Of a DNA stretch of 64,000 nt, positions 59,949 to 64,000 are shown piece by piece. How positions within the stretch are numbered: the first letter of the stretch is position 1; every line of letters begins with the position of its first letter. The stretch is from Bin18 sp965242795 (GTDB taxonomy: Bacteria > Desulfobacterota > Binatia > Bin18). The notes below the pieces were generated by a model. It was not told where the DNA came from. It did no database searches and saw only the letters and a list, made by a program, of their open reading frames with translations. Made by a program: the position numbers and the translations under genes. The DNA lies in assembly GCA_965242795.1 (NCBI GenBank), contig OZ251505.1:1426001-1490000 (forward strand). Reading direction: 5' to 3'.

Positions 59949-61160
59949 CTAGTCGGCGTGTTTGCGCAGTTCCAGGCGGCCGATCTGGTTGCGGTGCACC
60001 TCGTCCGGCCCGTCGGCGAAGCGCAGCGTGCGCGCCGACGCATACGCCCGGGCCAAGCCGAAGTCTTCCGCGACCGCGCCGCCGCCGTGCGCCTGCATGG
60101 CCCAGTCGATCACCTGCAACGCCATGTTCGGCGCCGCGACCTTGATCATCGCGATCTCGGCGCGCGCGGCCTTGTTGCCGACCGTGTCCATCATGTGCGC
60201 GGCCTTGAGCGTCAGCAGCCGCGCCTGCTCAATGCGAATCCGGGCCTCGGCGATGCGCTCCAACGTGACCGTCCGCTCGGACACGGGCTTGCCGAACGCG
60301 GTCCGCGACTTGGCACGCACGCACATCTTTTCGAGCGCCCGCTCGGCTTGGCCGATGAGCCGCATGCAGTGATGGATGCGGCCCGGCCCCAAACGGCCCT
60401 GCGCGATCTCGAACCCGCGGCCCTCGCCCAGAATCATGTTCGAGACCGGGACGCGCACGTCATTGAACGCCACTTCGGCGTGGCCGTGCGGCGCGTCGTC
60501 GTAGCCGAACACGGACAACATGCGCACGACCTCCACGCCCGGAGTGTCGCGCGGAATCAGAATCTGCGACTGCTGCAGATGGCGGTTGGGGTTGTCCGGG
60601 TCGGTCTTGCCCATGAAGATCAGGATTTTGCAGCGCGGGTCGCCCATGCCGGACGACCACCACTTGCGGCCGTTGATGACGTATTCGTCCCCGTCGCGCA
60701 CGATGCTCGACTCGATGTTCGTGGCGTCGGACGAGGCCACGGCCGGCTCGGTCATGGCGAAGCACGACCGGATCTTGCCCTCCAGCAGCGGCTCCAGCCA
60801 CGCCTGCTGCTGCTCGGGCGTGCCGTAGCGCGACAACACTTCCATGTTGCCGGTGTCCGGCGCCGAACAGTTGAACACCTCGGACGCCCAGTGCACGCGG
60901 CCCATGATCTCGGACAGCGGCGCGTATTCGAGATTCGTCAGGCCGTAGCCGTGCGCGCTTTCGGGCAGGAACAGATTCCACAGCCCCGCGGCCTTGGCCT
61001 CGTCCTTCAACTCTTCGAGGATGGGCGGAATCTGCCAGCGGTCCGGCCCGGAGGCGAGCTGGTCCTCGAACGTCCGTTCGTTGGGATACACGTAGTCGTC
61101 CATGAACCGGCCGACCTTGGCCCGCAGGTCTTCCACCTTCGGCGAAAAATCGAAATTCAT
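59949..61160 (-). CDS. Acyl-CoA dehydrogenase
   Basis: A 403-residue flavoprotein starting NFDFSPKVEDLRAKV. FAMTEPAVASSDATNIE is the FAD and substrate region (TEP motif), WWSSGMGDPRC and GRGFEIAQGRLGPGRIHHCMR follow, and the C-terminal helix QAHGGGAVAEDFGLARAY is normal. The sequence resembles the acyl-CoA dehydrogenase family 11-like proteins that act on long or branched acyl-CoA. ATG at 61160 is used (a GTG at 61163 precedes it). It is co-directional with pyrE, seven bases apart, a chance pairing. Confidence 0.92.
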   Translation of the reverse strand: MNFDFSPKVEDLRAKVGRFMDDYVYPNERTFEDQLASGPDRWQIPPILEELKDEAKAAGLWNLFLPESAHGYGLTNLEYAPLSEIMGRVHWASEVFNCSAPDTGNMEVLSRYGTPEQQQAWLEPLLEGKIRSCFAMTEPAVASSDATNIESSIVRDGDEYVINGRKWWSSGMGDPRCKILIFMGKTDPDNPNRHLQQSQILIPRDTPGVEVVRMLSVFGYDDAPHGHAEVAFNDVRVPVSNMILGEGRGFEIAQGRLGPGRIHHCMRLIGQAERALEKMCVRAKSRTAFGKPVSERTVTLERIAEARIRIEQARLLTLKAAHMMDTVGNKAARAEIAMIKVAAPNMALQVIDWAMQAHGGGAVAEDFGLARAYASARTLRFADGPDEVHRNQIGRLELRKHAD

Positions 61161-61514
61161 CACGGTCGCTCCTTCCTCGGTTCGTGCGTGTGGGGTGTGC
61201 GTCGGCCCCGTGAATGGCAGGGGAAACGCGGGTGCGGCGAACGGCGCAGCTTAGGAAATCCCTCCGGGGGAGTCAAAGGGGAGGGAGGGGAATTGTGGAT
61301 TGTGGATTGCTGATTTTTTATTGGAGGATGAGGCATCGGCCTACACTCGAAGCAGGCGGGACGCCGGAATTCCCAAGGGCGGAAACCGGAACGTGTTGAC
61401 GACCGAAGCGTATCGGTTTGCAACGTTCCTCTTGCATCTGCGTGCATGGACACCGTAGATACCGGGGACGAACGCGCGCGAATCGACTCCCGAACAGGCA
61501 CCGGAGGATACGGC
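61161..61514. repeat. Intergenic region with TTGTGGATTG run
   Basis: A 354-bp divergent gap. A run of ATTGTGGATTGTGGATTGCT at 61291-61311 with TGATTTTTTATTGG following is related in inverse to 45314-45337. GGAGG at 61502-61506 is the ribosome site of the hydroxylase. No gene is seen. Confidence 0.5.
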
Positions 61515-63098
61515 ATGACTCGCACGGCCACGCAGACGGCAGCGGCCCCCGCGGATTCGGGCGTGACGCGGCCGCTGACCGGCACGGAGTTTCTCGACAG
61601 TCTGCGCGACGAGCGGGAGGTGTGGATCTATGGGGAGCGCGTCTCTGACGTGACGAGTCATCCGGCCTTCCGCAATTCCGCGCGCATGCTGGCGCGTATG
61701 TACGACGCGCTGCACGACCCCGACACGCAACCCAAGCTCACGACCGAGACGGATACGGGCAGCGGCGGCGTGACGCATACGTTCTACAAGGTGCCGCGCA
61801 GCCCGCAGGACCTCGTCGGCAGCCGGGACGCGACCGCCGAGTGGGCGCGCGTTTCGTACGGCTGGATGGGCCGCTCACCCGACTACAAGGCCAGCCTGAC
61901 CGGCACGCTGGGCGCCAATGCCGAATTCTACGCGCCTTACCACGAAAACGCGCAGCGCTGGTATCGAGAAACGCAGGAACGCTGCCTGTTTCTCAACCAT
62001 GCGCTGGTCAACCCGCCGCTGGACAAGGACAAGCCTCCCGCAGAGGTCCGGGACGTGTTCGTGCACGTGGAGAAGGAAACCGACGCCGGCGTCGTGGTGA
62101 GCGGCGCCAAGGTCGTCGCCACGGGCTCGGCCCTGACCCACCACAACTTCATCGGCTTCTACGGTCCCACGCCGCTCAGCAGCCCCGACATGGCACTGTT
62201 CGCCATGATTCCCATGCACAGCCGGGGCGTGAAGCTCCTCTGCCGGCCGTCCTACGAATTGCACGCCGCGACGCTGGGCAGCCCGTTCGACTATCCGCTG
62301 TCCTCGCGCCTGGACGAGAACGACGCGATCCTCGTCTTGGACAAGGTGCTCGTGCCGTGGGAGAACCTGTTCGTGTATCGCGACCTGGACAAGGCCAACA
62401 ATTTCTTTCCCGGCTCGGGCTTCATTCCGCGCTTCGCGATGCACGGCTGCACGCGGTTCGCCGTCAAGCTCGACTTTCTGGCCGGCGTCATGTTGAAGGC
62501 CCTGGACGCGCTCGGCATTCAGGAGCAGCGCAGCGCCCAAGTGCAGATCGGCGAAGTCCTGTCCTGGCGCCACACCTTCTGGGCGCTGACCGAGGCGATG
62601 TGCAAGACGCCGGAGCAGTGGACCGGCGGGGCGCTGCAACCCAGCACCGAGTACGGCGTGGCCTATCGCGTGTTGGCGCCCACCGCCTATCCGCGGATCA
62701 AGGAGATCATCGAACAGACGGTGTCGAGCGGACTGATCTACCTCAATTCGCACGCCGTGGACTTCAAGACGCCCGAACTGCGGCCCTATCTCGACAAGTA
62801 TCTGCGCGGGTCGGGCGACTACGACGCGATGCAGCGCGTCAAGTTGCTCAAACTGCTGTGGGACGCGGTCGGCTCGGAATTCGGGGGACGGCACGAACTG
62901 TACGAGCGCAACTACGCCGGCAACTACGAAAAGATCAAGATCGAGACCATGCAGGCGGCGCAGGCGATGGGTCGGGCTGAGCAACTCACCGCGTTCGTCG
63001 ACCGTTGCCTGGCCGAATACGACCTCGACGGCTGGACCGTCCCCGACCTGATCGACCCGGATGACGTCAACCGCTTCACGCGCGAAACGGAGAAGTAG
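61515..63098 (+). CDS. 4-hydroxyphenylacetate 3-hydroxylase (HpaB) family monooxygenase
   Basis: A 527-residue flavin-dependent hydroxylase with the acyl-CoA-dehydrogenase-like fold of HpaB. Landmarks are TGTEFLDSLRDEREVWIYGE, CLFLNHALVNPP, SGAKVVATGSALTHHNFIGF (flavin loop), YPLSSRLDENDAILVLDKVL and GGRHELYERNYAGNYEKIK. ATG at 61515 follows GGAGG. Such enzymes need a separate flavin reductase, which is not nearby. HpaB homologues hydroxylate phenols, including 4-hydroxyphenylacetate and chlorophenols; the exact substrate is open. Confidence 0.92.
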   Translation: MTRTATQTAAAPADSGVTRPLTGTEFLDSLRDEREVWIYGERVSDVTSHPAFRNSARMLARMYDALHDPDTQPKLTTETDTGSGGVTHTFYKVPRSPQDLVGSRDATAEWARVSYGWMGRSPDYKASLTGTLGANAEFYAPYHENAQRWYRETQERCLFLNHALVNPPLDKDKPPAEVRDVFVHVEKETDAGVVVSGAKVVATGSALTHHNFIGFYGPTPLSSPDMALFAMIPMHSRGVKLLCRPSYELHAATLGSPFDYPLSSRLDENDAILVLDKVLVPWENLFVYRDLDKANNFFPGSGFIPRFAMHGCTRFAVKLDFLAGVMLKALDALGIQEQRSAQVQIGEVLSWRHTFWALTEAMCKTPEQWTGGALQPSTEYGVAYRVLAPTAYPRIKEIIEQTVSSGLIYLNSHAVDFKTPELRPYLDKYLRGSGDYDAMQRVKLLKLLWDAVGSEFGGRHELYERNYAGNYEKIKIETMQAAQAMGRAEQLTAFVDRCLAEYDLDGWTVPDLIDPDDVNRFTRETEK

Positions 63099-63106
63099 AA
63101 AAGGAC

Positions 63107-63200
63107 GCCCTTCGACCTTACGACCCTTCGACGGGCGCAGGGTCCTCGTACACTAGAGGTTTAAAAGAAGGACCTTGAGCCTGTCGAAAGGTCGAAGGGT
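63107..63200. repeat. Paired TTCGACC...GGTCGAA elements
   Basis: CCCTTCGACCTTACGACCCT at 63107-63126 and its inverse CCTGTCGAAAGGTCGAAGGG at 63180-63199 form a long imperfect palindrome around a CGCAGGGTCCTCGTAC...GGACCTTGAG core. It belongs to the dispersed family and lies between two plus-strand genes. Confidence 0.7.
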
Positions 63201-63297
63201 GTCAAAGGGTTGGAAGACCCGGTCCGACGCCTAGCCAGTGCTTTGGAAACGATTCTCGAAAGCCATTTCCCTGGAAGAAAGTAAGGAGGACTCCGAC

Positions 63298-64000
63298 ATG
63301 GCAACCAATCCGACCGAACGCCGCCAACGTTGTCTCGACATGGCCGCGGCGCACGCCGACGATTTTCGGACCCGCGTGGCCGCGCACGACCAGGAAAGCA
63401 CGTTTCCGCACGAGAACGTGGAGGCCATGAAAGCCTCCGGCTATACCGCGTTGATCGTGCCCGAAGAGGCGGGCGGCATCGGCGCCACGCCGCTGGACAT
63501 CGCGGTCGCTCAGGAGCGCCTCGCGTACGGCGACCTGCCGATGGCGATCGCCGTCAACATGCACCACATCGTGGTGGGGCTCGTGGCCGACCTGTGGCGC
63601 CTGAACCGGCAGGGCGCGGGGCCGCGCGTGGACGCCGCGGCATCGCTGCTCAAGGCGACGCTCGACGACAAGGTCGTGTTCGCCGGGCCGGTCAGCGACC
63701 CGAAGATGAACAGTTCGGTCGGCTTCGCCGGCATCAACGACACCACGCGCCGGGCGACGAAGACCGACGGCGGGTATCTGCTCAACGGGCGGAGCGGCTT
63801 CGGCACCATGTCCGCGTGCGCGGACTACATCCTGACCACCGCGCACTACGACGAGGGGGACGGCGACCCGCAATGCCTGTTGTGTTTCTTCCCGACCGCC
63901 ACCGAAGGCGTCGAGATCCAGAACAACTGGGACACGCTGAGCATCCGCTCGTCGCTCAGCAACGACATCGTATGGAACGACGTCTTCGTGCCGAACGACA
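63298..64000 (+). CDS. Acyl-CoA dehydrogenase, 3' end outside window
   Basis: The ATG at 63298 follows AAGGAGGA. The first 234 residues show the acyl-CoA dehydrogenase N-terminus: DMAAAHADDFRTRVAAHD, YTALIVPEEAGGIGATPLDI, AQERLAYGDLPMAIAVNMHH, FAGPVSDPK and GGYLLNGRSGFGTMSACADY, ending in LSIRSSLSNDIVWNDVFVPN. The catalytic C-terminal domain is cut off by the window end. It follows the HpaB-type gene and may act in the same pathway. It is distinct from the acyl-CoA dehydrogenase at 59949. Confidence 0.9.
   Translation, partial: MATNPTERRQRCLDMAAAHADDFRTRVAAHDQESTFPHENVEAMKASGYTALIVPEEAGGIGATPLDIAVAQERLAYGDLPMAIAVNMHHIVVGLVADLWRLNRQGAGPRVDAAASLLKATLDDKVVFAGPVSDPKMNSSVGFAGINDTTRRATKTDGGYLLNGRSGFGTMSACADYILTTAHYDEGDGDPQCLLCFFPTATEGVEIQNNWDTLSIRSSLSNDIVWNDVFVPND

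Overview
This is a high-GC bacterial window (64 kb, by eye roughly two-thirds G+C) from a Gram-negative-like organism with a broad catabolic repertoire. It carries several amidohydrolases, F420/flavin-type LLM oxidoreductases, acyl-CoA dehydrogenases, CaiB-type CoA transferase, thiolase, enoyl-CoA hydratase, an HpaB-type hydroxylase and a P450. It also has many dispersed intergenic palindromes, toxin-antitoxin debris and restriction genes. That mix resembles uncultured lineages such as Tectomicrobia/Entotheonella-type or deltaproteobacterial-type genomes, but no rRNA or marker here fixes the taxon, so this is inference.

Layout. 0-7.1 kb is accessory DNA: a PIN toxin module, a nucleobase permease, the C-terminal relic of a type I restriction HsdR subunit, a single-chain DNA methyltransferase with an N-terminal PD-(D/E)XK nuclease signature, and a DUF4143 ATPase. 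7.2-11.3 kb is housekeeping (initiator tRNA, rluB, scpB, scpA, trpS, M50 protease). 11.6-19.2 kb holds phosphonoacetate hydrolase (5' end frameshifted by a 17-bp tandem duplication), fabF, fabH, a clan AA aspartyl protease, a secreted protein behind a 13-C tract, a ThuA-like protein and a DapDC-like decarboxylase. 20.5-21.1 kb encodes an AhpD/carboxymuconolactone-decarboxylase-like protein whose CxxC motif reads CxxU: an in-frame TGA is followed 20 nt later by a perfect 8-bp hairpin, the pattern of a bacterial selenoprotein. 24.6-29.3 kb is a lower-GC insertion carrying a 1405-residue protein (two RpoA-CTD-like HhH repeats, sigma-region-4-like HTH, SF2 helicase, Rrp8-like methyltransferase) that abuts a decapitated higB and a short higA. 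29.4-33.1 kb is a catabolic cluster (LLM oxidoreductase, DUF3237, SDR, amidohydrolase). 34.5-39.7 kb has hisS, a CoA transferase, a Phd-like/UPF0175 plus DUF3368 toxin-antitoxin pair with a frameshifted toxin, and a P450.

39.7-45.0 kb is a decaying segment: an acyl-CoA carboxylase pseudogene, a lower-GC Zn-dehydrogenase / Gfo-Idh-MocA group typical of polysaccharide clusters, and a partial second copy of the FAD dehydrogenase found at 46.3 kb. 45.5-54.2 kb has TPR protein, TcuA-like FAD dehydrogenase, ICL/PEP-mutase-family lyase, enoyl-CoA hydratase, thiol peroxidase, LLM oxidoreductase, a solitary beta-class DNA methyltransferase and thiolase. 54.5-59.2 kb has a second DUF4143 ATPase, a GST and an McrBC system in which mcrB is cut in two by a 30-nt in-frame duplication containing TAA. 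59.2-64 kb has pyrE, two acyl-CoA dehydrogenases (one cut by the window end) and an HpaB-type hydroxylase.

The strongest candidates for something new are the helicase-methyltransferase fusion and the selenocysteine-containing AhpD-like protein. Several genes are broken by short duplications or frameshifts; these could be real microevolution, contingency switches or assembly errors, and each entry says what would distinguish them.
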